Origin: Paremcibacter congregatus
GTDB lineage: Bacteria; Pseudomonadota; Alphaproteobacteria; Sphingomonadales; Emcibacteraceae
NCBI RefSeq assembly: GCF_006385135.1
Contig: NZ_CP041025.1
Location: 3,813,501-3,877,500, forward strand
Length of the DNA stretch: 64,000 bases
Direction: 5' to 3'
The position numbers were made by a program, and so were the translations under genes. Positions 55,319 to 63,181 of this stretch are shown in pieces (within the stretch, counting starts at the first letter, position 1; each line of letters starts with the position of its first letter). The notes under the pieces were generated by a model. That model worked only from the letters and a program-made list of their open reading frames with translations, had not been told where the DNA came from and ran no database searches.

Positions 55319-56710
55319 ATGAGAGTAGAAACAGAATACAAAAAAAGCGGTCTTTTTTGGTTGCCCGAAAATGAGAATAAAAAGATTCCTGGTACATTAA
55401 TCATCAGCGACGGTGGAAAAATAGAATTAGAAGTTATTGGCCTTTGGGACGAAAGTGCCAAATCTTTTAATGACGATTACGAAATTACAAGAATAATAGG
55501 TGATATTGAACAAGGCGGGCTAGTTACCCTTAATGATTGTTTTTTCGCCAACAAGTCATACGGAACAGGATGTATATCAAGGATTATCGTTAATGGCGCT
55601 TTAGTTGGGGCCGCTTGGGAGAAAGATGAAAAAGTTACCTTTAACACTCTATCATTTTCTGTTGATTGTCTGGATGAATGGGTTGGAATTCGCAGTTTAA
55701 GTACCGATACGGATCAGAATAGAAGGACAACAACAATTAGCTGCAAGCTACCAGAGAACATTGGCTTTACATTAGATAATGGCATGGAACTTGATATTTT
55801 TTTCCGCCGAGTGTTGTTAGAAACTTCAAACCCGCCAGAAGCAAAAATTACTCAACTGACTTATTTTAAGTTAAAATCTAAAGAATTACGGGGCCTATCA
55901 GAATTCACAGATGTTGCTTTCAAGCTTACAAATTTAATGTGCTTTGTAATGGATGAAACCGTGACAATGAAAAATATTTCAGCAACAACGTTAGAAAAAT
56001 TAAGCGATTGGGGAGGGAACAAAAAATACCCCACACCAATTTCTATTTACTATGAAAGCAAACCCTACTCTGAAAAAGTGCCCAGCCAGGCACAACATAA
56101 AATGCTGTTTAATTTTGATTCCATCAAGGACAACGCACAACTTATATTTAATAAATGGATAAATGCGTATAAAGATTTATCCCCAGCTTTAAACTTATAC
56201 TTCTCGACACAAAATGGCGGTCAAAAGTTTCTTGAAGGAAGATTTTTAGCCCTTGCTCAAGGACTTGAAAATTATCACAGAAGAACGAACGATGAAACGC
56301 TAATGGATTCAGAGGAATATAATTCTTTGAGAAAAAAGATTCTTGACGGATGTCCCCGAGACCAAATGAAGTGGCTAGAAGGTCGGTTAATGCATGGAAA
56401 CGAAATCAATTTTGGAAAGCGACTTAAAAGGATTATAGAGCCTTTTAAAAAATTCCTAGGAATTAATAAAGAAAGGGAGAGCTTCATCTGGGATATAGTT
56501 TCAACAAGAAATTATCTGACTCATTACAGCAAGTCTTTGAAAGACCAAGCCGTTGAAGGTATAGAACTCTGGGAATTATGTGAGAAAATGGATGTTATTT
56601 TTCAATTCCATTTTTTGAAGGTTATTGGTTTTACAGATGAGGAGATCAATAGTGTGGTAGAAAATTGCTATCCATTACAAAGAAAGCTAGAGAAGTTTAA
56701 TAAATCATAG
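55319..56710 (+). CDS. apeA: ApeA-type HEPN abortive-infection protein
   Basis: A 463-residue protein. The N-terminal half opens with GLFWLPENENKKIPGTLIIS, a pattern of the ApeA N-terminal domain; the C-terminal half is an Apea-like HEPN domain with the RNase motif R-x4-H at Arg397-His402 (STRNYLTHYS). ApeA gives phage resistance by abortive infection in other bacteria, probably by RNA cleavage. ATG 55319 has AAAGG eight bases upstream. It lies 157 bases after the SLATT gene in the same AT-rich block and is probably a separate, stand-alone defence gene. Confidence 0.87.
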   Translation: MRVETEYKKSGLFWLPENENKKIPGTLIISDGGKIELEVIGLWDESAKSFNDDYEITRIIGDIEQGGLVTLNDCFFANKSYGTGCISRIIVNGALVGAAWEKDEKVTFNTLSFSVDCLDEWVGIRSLSTDTDQNRRTTTISCKLPENIGFTLDNGMELDIFFRRVLLETSNPPEAKITQLTYFKLKSKELRGLSEFTDVAFKLTNLMCFVMDETVTMKNISATTLEKLSDWGGNKKYPTPISIYYESKPYSEKVPSQAQHKMLFNFDSIKDNAQLIFNKWINAYKDLSPALNLYFSTQNGGQKFLEGRFLALAQGLENYHRRTNDETLMDSEEYNSLRKKILDGCPRDQMKWLEGRLMHGNEINFGKRLKRIIEPFKKFLGINKERESFIWDIVSTRNYLTHYSKSLKDQAVEGIELWELCEKMDVIFQFHFLKVIGFTDEEINSVVENCYPLQRKLEKFNKS

Positions 56711-57213
56711 AACAAGGGTGCTCCAATGCTGTGTTGGATACTATTCGATAGAACGTTCTTATCTAATTAAGTTTCATCCGTATCGTCGCACTTTATAATT
56801 GCGCCCAAAAACTTATTCCCGTATAATGATCTTGCTCCCGGTATGTTTTTTTCCGTGGGAAATCGTCATCTTTGATGGCGTGTGCTTCGAAGAGCACGAC
56901 GACTAGAAGAGCGCCTTTGTCTCCCGAGTGTCTTTCATGTACGGAGCAGCGCAAACGAGATTTGTGGTTTACAGAATAAAGGGTTATCCCTATCCTGTGA
57001 ATTCGTTGGCTTACGCGAGTGAGCCAATGTGGCCGGGCGGAAAGATTCTTTTTGAGTTTTTTTGTCGGGAGCGCTGCAAAACAACTTGCAGCAGGCGTCT
57101 AGTCGCGTCTCTTCGAGCCCCGAGCCGGGCTTTTTTTTATGACAAAGAAAGCCCGGTCCCAGTCCAGGGCATGATCATCAGGCCCTGGTCGCATCAGAAC
57201 ACAGAGGCCCCAG
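56711..57213. other. Structured 503-base stretch, no supported gene; possible ncRNA
   Basis: Between apeA and the next small gene the sequence returns to higher GC. It holds hairpins (for example GTGCT at about 56880 paired with AGCAC) and ends in a terminator at 57116-57138. Open frames here have no ribosome-binding site or family resemblance. A small RNA ending at the terminator is possible; motifs of RNase P, SRP RNA or tmRNA were looked for by eye and not seen. Confidence 0.35.
57116..57138 (+). terminator. Rho-independent terminator
   Basis: AGCCC (57116-57120) pairs with GGGCT (57127-57131) and a run of eight T follows. CCGGGC with the T-run can also pair with AAAGAAAGCCCGG (57144-57156) as a longer hairpin. 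A second hairpin, CCAGGGC (57164-57170) with GCCCTGG (57182-57188), follows. It may end a small RNA or read-through from apeA. Confidence 0.65.
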
Positions 57214-57531
57214 ATGACCGACAGACCTTCACACGCCCACACCTCGCCGCCGCCCCACCGGGATGACGCCCTTTCGGAAACCATTCCTTCAGACCCCGCG
57301 CCTTCAGAATCTCTGACGCCTCCGCCGACATCCCGCAGCCTGTGGGACATCGCCCACCCGCTGGAGGTGGCGCACAGCATTCTGCTCCACCACCCCGATC
57401 CGATGCAGGAGCTGCGGCGGCGGGTGCGTTATGCCCGCAAACGCGACAACCCGGAGGAAAACCTGCGGTTCTGGGGCGAGGTCGCGGCCTATCTCAAGGC
57501 CGCCCGTCATTATAGCTGGGATGTGTCCTGA
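57214..57531 (+). CDS. Small protein of unknown function
   Basis: A 105-residue protein with a Pro/Ser/Thr-rich, probably disordered first 40 residues and a helical second half rich in charge (LWDIAHPLEVAHSILL, then RRRVRYARKRDNPEE). GAGG lies ten bases before the start. Codon use is GC-rich and consistent with coding. No family is recognised. It sits between the defence genes and a tRNA remnant, so it may be a cargo or accessory gene of the island. Confidence 0.55.
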   Translation: MTDRPSHAHTSPPPHRDDALSETIPSDPAPSESLTPPPTSRSLWDIAHPLEVAHSILLHHPDPMQELRRRVRYARKRDNPEENLRFWGEVAAYLKAARHYSWDVS

Positions 57532-57591
57532 CCCCGCCGAAGTGATCCGTTAAGAGGTTTTTTTGGTCATCAAATCACGGAAGTTTGAATC

Positions 57592-57622
57592 AAAAAAACC
57601 AGCAAGTTATGTGACTTACTGG
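57592..57622 (-). terminator. Minus-strand Rho-independent terminator next to tRNA remnant
   Basis: Read on the minus strand, CCAGTAAGT pairs with ACTTGCTGG (one mismatch, six-base loop) and seven T follow. It lies ten bases after a tRNA-like CCA end, the usual arrangement for a tRNA gene and its terminator. Confidence 0.65.
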
Positions 57623-57631
57623 CTTGTGATT

Positions 57632-57653
57632 TGGTTGCGGGAGCTCGAACTAA
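57632..57653 (-). pseudogene. tRNA 3'-end remnant (likely integration-site fragment)
   Basis: On the minus strand TTCGAGCTCCCGCAACCA reads as the T-loop (TTCGA), the acceptor strand (CTCCCGC) and the discriminator plus CCA of a tRNA. No D-arm, anticodon arm or 5' acceptor strand precedes it. A terminator follows in the right place. Integrases target tRNA 3' ends and leave such fragments at island borders, so this may be the right attachment site of the defence island. Confidence 0.5.
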
Positions 57654-57778
57654 ACGGAAGTTGACACAACGGATCAAATGTAACGTGAAAAGTGTCTAAC
57701 AAACTAGGGCATCTCATCCAGTCCTCAAGTGAAACCGCTTCGCCTCGGAATAGTTAACATACCAAAGCCAGTGGCTGC

Positions 57779-58996
57779 TTACCTCCCGTCCCTTTGTTCA
57801 ACTCTTCTCATCACCCGCAACAGATTGCCCCCCCATATTTTCGCGATATCTTGCTCGTTATACCCGCGCGCCACCAGTTCCCGAGTCACATTGGAGGTCT
57901 CAGAAGCGTCATCCCACCCTTCAATGCCGCCGCCGCCATCAAAATCAGAGGCAATGCCGACATAGTCAATGCCAATCAGCTTAACCACATAATCAATCTG
58001 ATCTACCAAATCTTTGACGGACGCCCTCCGCCATTTCGCATCAACCTCCTTCTTCAGGCGCAAATGATAGAGTGCCAAAAGCTCGGGTGAGGCAGTGCGC
58101 TCCATATGAAAATCGATCAGCCCCAAGTCCTGACGAATATTTTCCACCGCCGCATTATATTCAGCCGAGCGCTGCTGCAGAAACAAATCCACTGCCGTAA
58201 TTTGCACCACACCGCCTGCTTTTTTCATGGCCAAAAGTTGCTCGTCATCCATATTTCGGGGATGATCCACAAGAGCCCGCACCCCGGAATGGGAGGCTAT
58301 GACGGGGGTCTTTGAAATTTTTGCCGCCTGCATCATGGTTGTCTTCGCCGCATGAGAGACATCCACCATGATGCCCAACTCATTCATTTTGGCGATCACT
58401 TCCCGCCCGTAAGCGCTTAACCCACCATGTTCCTCGGGCGCATCCCCAAAATGGTCTAAAGGCTGGGCGCTGTCGCCAATGTCATTATGACCATTATGAA
58501 TAAGCGTAATATAACGCGCCCCCAGATCATAATACCGTTGGAGCAAATTGATATCCTTGCCGATGGCAAAGCCGTTTTCTATACCGATCAAGGCCACTCG
58601 TTTGCCGGTTTCAGCAATCTTGCTCACATCATCTGCGGTCAGAGCCAGTCCCACACGTTCAGGATAGGTCCGCACCATGCGGTGAATGGCTTCGAACTTC
58701 ATGAATGATGCTTTTTTTACCGCCTCATATTCCCAGTCATTGCGATACTCCTGATCCACATAAACAATAAAGAAAGCCGCATTGAGACCGCCGGCCTCCA
58801 TTTTATCCAAACTGACCTGTTGATGAAGGTCCCGGGCTGCATCGACCATCGGCGTGGCAAAATTATAAGGAATATCAACATGAGTATCCATCGTCAGAAC
58901 CTCAGGTATGCTTAATTGATCCGTCGTCTTGGCATAAGCCGCAACAGATGTCCCTATCATCAATAGGCTGCACAAGGCGCGTGTATAATTCTTCAT
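57779..58996 (-). CDS. Exported membrane dipeptidase (peptidase M19)
   Basis: A 405-residue renal-dipeptidase-like zinc enzyme with a signal peptide (about residues 1-22, ending AAYAK). Metal motifs are MDTHVDIPY, IGIENGF, HNGHNDIGD, VDVSHAAKTT, VIASHSGVRAL and GIASDFDGG. M19 enzymes cut dipeptides, including those with a C-terminal D-residue. GGAG and AGG lie before the start. It is the last gene of the antiporter/D-amino-acid-dehydrogenase group, and it would release D-amino acids in the periplasm for it. Confidence 0.92.
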   Translation of the reverse strand: MKNYTRALCSLLMIGTSVAAYAKTTDQLSIPEVLTMDTHVDIPYNFATPMVDAARDLHQQVSLDKMEAGGLNAAFFIVYVDQEYRNDWEYEAVKKASFMKFEAIHRMVRTYPERVGLALTADDVSKIAETGKRVALIGIENGFAIGKDINLLQRYYDLGARYITLIHNGHNDIGDSAQPLDHFGDAPEEHGGLSAYGREVIAKMNELGIMVDVSHAAKTTMMQAAKISKTPVIASHSGVRALVDHPRNMDDEQLLAMKKAGGVVQITAVDLFLQQRSAEYNAAVENIRQDLGLIDFHMERTASPELLALYHLRLKKEVDAKWRRASVKDLVDQIDYVVKLIGIDYVGIASDFDGGGGIEGWDDASETSNVTRELVARGYNEQDIAKIWGGNLLRVMRRVEQRDGR

Positions 58997-59011
58997 CCTG
59001 TTTTCTCCGTT

Positions 59012-59023
59012 TTAAATGTTTAA
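59012..59023 (+). promoter_or_regulatory. LacI-operator-like sequence TTAAATGTTTAA
   Basis: One base away from the palindrome TTAAACGTTTAA, in the 34-base gap before the dipeptidase start. The central CG is changed to TG. It is far from the LacI gene and lies between two genes of an apparent operon, so it may be fortuitous. Confidence 0.2.
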
Positions 59024-59030
59024 GTCTCGT

Positions 59031-60407
59031 CTAGAGCAAAACCAAACTGGCGATAATATAGAGGATCAGACTGATCCCCCCTGCGGTCAAGGCATAGGGC
59101 AACTGAGTGCGTACATGTTCCAAAAGGTCACAGCCACTGGCAATAGCTGATACTGCTGTCGTATCCGATATGGGGGAACAATGATCCCCGAACACGCCGC
59201 CCCCCATAATGGCCGACAATACCAGAGACGGCGGCAGGCCCAATTCATTAATCAGCGGCACCCCAAGCGGAATAAGAATGGCGAAAGTTCCCCAAGACGT
59301 TCCCGTGGTGAAGGACATCAATCCTCCCGCAATAAACAGCATCGGCACGACCAGATACAGGGGTAAAAAATCCCCCACCAGTCCGGCAATAAAGATTCCT
59401 GTCCCCAGTTGCTTCAAACTGGCTCCCAAGGCCAAAGAAAACAAAACAATCGTCACCAGGGGTAAAAGTTCCCCCATACCGTCAAAAGAAATTTTAACCA
59501 ATTGAGAATGACCGAATTTCCCGGACATCAGCATCATGATATATCCGGTCAGACAGGCGAGCGCCGTCGCATATAATACTGATTTTGATCCGCTGCCTTT
59601 AGACAGATCCCCGTCCCCCGTCCAATACATAAAACTAACCATGCCCAGGACCATAACCAGCAGAGGAACCACCATAAAACGCGCCTTGGTTGGGGCGTGT
59701 TCCGGTATAGGGCTACTGTCTCCTGTATCCATTCGGGCCTCGGCCGCCTTCAGGGGTCCATGAACCCGGCCGGTATAAGCCGTGTAAAAAACGATCGCCA
59801 AAGTCACCAATGCATAAAAATTAAGAGGGACCGTTCCCCATAATATTTCCGCAGGGCTTAATTTCAGGTCATATCCGGCTAACAGGGCCAAAATATAAGC
59901 CCCCCACCCATTCAGCAGGATCAAAATACACACCGGGGCGCTGGTGCTATCGATGATATAGGCGAGGCGCGCCCGGCTCATGCCATATTTATCAAACAGA
60001 CCACGCGATAATATACCGGCCGTCAGAACGCTTAAATTGGATTCGATAAAAACAACCATCCCCGTCAGGCTGGTTAGCGCACTGACCGAGCGCTGACCGC
60101 GCGCCAGACCACTGTTGATCAGGAGGCCCACCATGGCCGTCATGCCCCCGGACACCCGGATAAAGGCCAGAAGCGCACCGATCATCAGGCTGAATATCAA
60201 TATGCGGCTGTTACCCGCGTCGGTAAAGACCGTCGTGACCCGTTCCAGACTGTTCAGGAGGCCCATTAGGGGCAGCGACACTCCAGGACTGGCTACCAGA
60301 AGAAGTTCCGATGTTAGAATGGCCAAAAACAAAGCCAGAATGACTTCCTTGCGCCATACCACAATAAAAATGGCCACAAGTGGCGGTAATACACTCAACG
60401 CTTCCAT
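59031..60407 (-). CDS. NhaC-family Na+/H+ antiporter-like membrane protein
   Basis: A 458-residue protein with about eleven membrane segments and NhaC-family patterns (VVFIESNLSVLTAGILSRGL, SFTTGTSWGTFAILIPLG, GVFGDHCSPISDTT). NhaC relatives exchange sodium for protons or for small organic acids. Placed between a dipeptidase and a D-amino-acid dehydrogenase, it may import an amino acid or peptide; this is inference from context. Confidence 0.92.
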   Translation of the reverse strand: MEALSVLPPLVAIFIVVWRKEVILALFLAILTSELLLVASPGVSLPLMGLLNSLERVTTVFTDAGNSRILIFSLMIGALLAFIRVSGGMTAMVGLLINSGLARGQRSVSALTSLTGMVVFIESNLSVLTAGILSRGLFDKYGMSRARLAYIIDSTSAPVCILILLNGWGAYILALLAGYDLKLSPAEILWGTVPLNFYALVTLAIVFYTAYTGRVHGPLKAAEARMDTGDSSPIPEHAPTKARFMVVPLLVMVLGMVSFMYWTGDGDLSKGSGSKSVLYATALACLTGYIMMLMSGKFGHSQLVKISFDGMGELLPLVTIVLFSLALGASLKQLGTGIFIAGLVGDFLPLYLVVPMLFIAGGLMSFTTGTSWGTFAILIPLGVPLINELGLPPSLVLSAIMGGGVFGDHCSPISDTTAVSAIASGCDLLEHVRTQLPYALTAGGISLILYIIASLVLL

Positions 60408-60465
60408 ATCACCCGGTTCTCCCTTTTTCGCCGTGTCGTCTGTTTATCAATACGTCACGTCTGAA

Positions 60466-61737
60466 CTATGCATTGAACCGGACCGGTGAATAGGCCTGAA
60501 GATCCAGTGACGTCTTTCCCGTACAAATCAGTTCCGCAATAAGCTGCCCTGTTCCCGCTCCCTGGGTCATGCCTAGATGACCATTCCCAAAGGCGAGAAA
60601 CAAGCCCGGATCTCTACTAGCTTTGCCTATCACCGGACGGCTGTCCGGCAGAGAAGGTCGATACCCCATCCAGCGGTCTGTCACATCATTCCCCAGTTTT
60701 GGTAGAAAATTCTGAGCCACTCCCGCCAGTTTTGTAATGCGATTATAGTCAGCGGGCTGATCCAGACCGGCCAATTCAACACAACTGGTCATCCGAATGT
60801 TCGGCCCCATGGGACACAGGGCAATATAGCGATCCATGTTGATCACCGGTCCACTCAGGGACGCCGCACTGTCAAACATCAGATGGTATCCACGCTCTGT
60901 TTCCAGCGGAATATGATAACCCAGGGGCTCTAATAAACGTTGTGACCAGGCTCCCGCCGACAACAAAACTGTGGCGCATTCATGGGGGCCTCCGGTCAAT
61001 TCCAGTCGATATCCGTCTGCCTGCCGTTCAATCGCCAATACATCCGCTTTTTTGAAAATAGCCCCCCGCGACAATGCTGCGGCGCATAGGCGCTTCATAA
61101 GTTTTCCGGGGTTGGTGATAGCCAGAGATTCCGTCTGGCAAAGCCCCCCGTAAAAAACAGGCGCAATATCCGGCTCCCGGTCACAAATCTGCTCTCGGTC
61201 CAGAACCTCATAGGCGATGCCCAGTTCGGTCATCAGCTGTTGCTCCAGCCGGGTTTTGGCAAAACTGGCCTCGCTTTCATACAGTTTGAGCCATCCCGTG
61301 GCCTGAACCAAATCACCCAACTTCAGATCTGCCACAGTTTTTCGCCAGGCCGCAGCGGACACAAGATTGAGATCGCCGATCGCATGGGCTGTCGCCAGCG
61401 CGTTTCGTTCTGAACTCGTGGCGCAGACTTTTGCCACCCAGGGGACGGAACGATGCCAATATTGAATTGGCAACATCAGCGGCGCCAACGGGTCAATCAA
61501 CATCCCCGCCCCTTCCTTGATAAATCCCGGTTTTCCCATGGGCATCATGTTACCGATGGATATAGACCCCGCATTGCCGTAGGACGTCTGCTCTCTATCA
61601 CCGGGCTCGTGACGGTCAATGAACGTCACCGCTACGCCTCTCTCCAAAAGCTGCAGCCCTGACATAATGCCGATAATTCCGACGCCGAGAATAGTAACTT
61701 CTGTGGGGGATGCAGGGTGCACGGGCTTGACTCTCAA
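60466..61737 (-). CDS. DadA-like D-amino-acid dehydrogenase
   Basis: A 423-residue FAD enzyme of the DAO/DadA family: ILGVGIIGIMSGLQLLERG (FAD loop), SYGNAGSISIGNMMPMGKPG typical of DadA, and the C-terminal FGNGHLGMTQGAGTGQL. It oxidatively deaminates D-amino acids and feeds electrons to the respiratory chain. The start is uncertain: TTG 61737 or GTG 61722. It is divergent from the DUF819 gene and first of a three-gene group with the antiporter and dipeptidase. Confidence 0.88.
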   Translation of the reverse strand: MRVKPVHPASPTEVTILGVGIIGIMSGLQLLERGVAVTFIDRHEPGDREQTSYGNAGSISIGNMMPMGKPGFIKEGAGMLIDPLAPLMLPIQYWHRSVPWVAKVCATSSERNALATAHAIGDLNLVSAAAWRKTVADLKLGDLVQATGWLKLYESEASFAKTRLEQQLMTELGIAYEVLDREQICDREPDIAPVFYGGLCQTESLAITNPGKLMKRLCAAALSRGAIFKKADVLAIERQADGYRLELTGGPHECATVLLSAGAWSQRLLEPLGYHIPLETERGYHLMFDSAASLSGPVINMDRYIALCPMGPNIRMTSCVELAGLDQPADYNRITKLAGVAQNFLPKLGNDVTDRWMGYRPSLPDSRPVIGKASRDPGLFLAFGNGHLGMTQGAGTGQLIAELICTGKTSLDLQAYSPVRFNA

Positions 61738-62008
61738 TTTGGGCTCTACTCTTGTTTGGCTTTACTCTTGGGGTTCCTCAGTTTGGAATAATTTATGCCA
61801 ACTATTATTCTGAATGTAAAGACTCTTTGCAAACCCCCGTGAAATAACACCATAAATTCCGCAATATTGAATGAAAACGTCTTGTTTTGATAATTTTCCC
61901 TTCCCATTATTTACGGGCCTGTTATAGTTTGAATAATTTATTCTATCACCTATCAAACGCAGACAAATTTTAGACTCAAATACCTATAAAAACAGGGAAC
62001 AGACTAAA

Positions 62009-63172
62009 GTGATCACAAACGGTTTTACCTATCTGGCTGTTTTAATATTTATTGGCGGCGCCATTAAGCTGCTGGAAGATACAAAACGGTTCAGAATATT
62101 TGACTATGTGCCCGGTGTGGTTGCCCTGTATTTTATCGTTATGGTCCTCGCCTCTCTGGGGCTCTGGTCCGAAACTGATAGTGTTTCCACCACCTATAGC
62201 GGCGTCAAAGGTAATCTACTGCCGGCCATGATTTTCCTGATGTTACTCAAAGGCGACCTGCGACAGATTGCGGCCCTCGGCCCCCGCATGCTAACGGCCT
62301 TTGCCGCCGCGTCAGTCAGCATCGGCATTGGTTTTATTATCACCTACAGCCTGCTGATGCATTGGCTGCCGGACGGTTCCTGGAAGGCCTTTGCCGCGCT
62401 CAGCGGAAGCTGGATGGGCGGGACCGGCAATATGGCCGCCATACAGGGAGCCTTGAATGTACCGGATTCGAGCATGGGTTATACCCTGCTGATGGATTCC
62501 ATAGACTATGCCATATGGGTGATTCTTCTGCTTGCTCTGGTGCCCCACGCCCCGATCTTCAATCGCTGGACAAAAAGCAATTCTCGTCTGCTGGATGAGA
62601 TCGGCCGCAAGATCGAGGCGGAAGAAAACAAGACCCCGCGCCCGTTGAACTTTACCTCACTGATTTTTCTGATCGGGGCCGGTTTGATGGCCTCGGCTGT
62701 GGCCCAATCCCTGGCCGGACTGATGCCTGTCAGCAGCTTCTTCTCCCAGACGACCTGGGCCGTACTGATTGTCACCGTTTTTGGTGTTCTGGCCGCCATG
62801 AGCCCCCTGGGCCGCCTGCCGGGATCGAATGAAATCGCCAACGTCATGCTCTATGCGATCATCGGCCTGATTGCCTCCAAAGCCGATTTTTCCGAATTGA
62901 CCCAAGCACCGCTTTTTGTCTTTGCCGGTCTGATGATTTTACTGATCCACGGGGCCTGCATGATGGTGGCGGCCAAATTATTCAAGCTGGATCTTTTTTC
63001 CTGCGGCGTCGCATCGCTGGCCAATATTGGCGGTGTGGCCTCGGCCCCGATCCTTGCCGCCGCCTATTCTCAAGCCCTGATCCCGGTCGGCGTACTTATG
63101 GCGATGCTGGGGTATATCATTGGCACGGGCGGCGGCCTTTTGGTCGGGAAAATACTGGCTCTTCTAACTTAG
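62009..63172 (+). CDS. DUF819-family membrane protein
   Basis: A 387-residue protein with ten or more hydrophobic segments and the DUF819 patterns (GVKGNLLPAMIFLMLLKGDLR, LSGSWMGGTGNMAAIQGAL, GVASLANIGGVASAPILAAAY). DUF819 proteins are predicted secondary transporters and are often found with dipeptide-epimerase and NlpC/P60 genes. GTG 62009 is the start, with AGGGAA about ten bases upstream. The next gene, an NlpC/P60-type lipoprotein, begins nine bases after its stop, consistent with import of muropeptide-derived dipeptides. Confidence 0.87.
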   Translation: MITNGFTYLAVLIFIGGAIKLLEDTKRFRIFDYVPGVVALYFIVMVLASLGLWSETDSVSTTYSGVKGNLLPAMIFLMLLKGDLRQIAALGPRMLTAFAAASVSIGIGFIITYSLLMHWLPDGSWKAFAALSGSWMGGTGNMAAIQGALNVPDSSMGYTLLMDSIDYAIWVILLLALVPHAPIFNRWTKSNSRLLDEIGRKIEAEENKTPRPLNFTSLIFLIGAGLMASAVAQSLAGLMPVSSFFSQTTWAVLIVTVFGVLAAMSPLGRLPGSNEIANVMLYAIIGLIASKADFSELTQAPLFVFAGLMILLIHGACMMVAAKLFKLDLFSCGVASLANIGGVASAPILAAAYSQALIPVGVLMAMLGYIIGTGGGLLVGKILALLT

Positions 63173-63181
63173 AGAAAATTC

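Larger units (their letters stand above)
57543..57676. repeat. 9-base inverted repeat around the tRNA remnant
   Basis: TGATCCGTT (57543-57551) and AACGGATCA (57668-57676) form a perfect 9-base inverted repeat 116 bases apart, enclosing the tRNA-like 3' end and its terminator. It could be a relic of recombination or chance. Confidence 0.4.

Noticed and set aside
56928-57266. 112-residue plus-strand open frame after apeA
   Set aside because: It runs through the terminator at 57116-57138 and the start of the next gene and lacks a ribosome-binding site.
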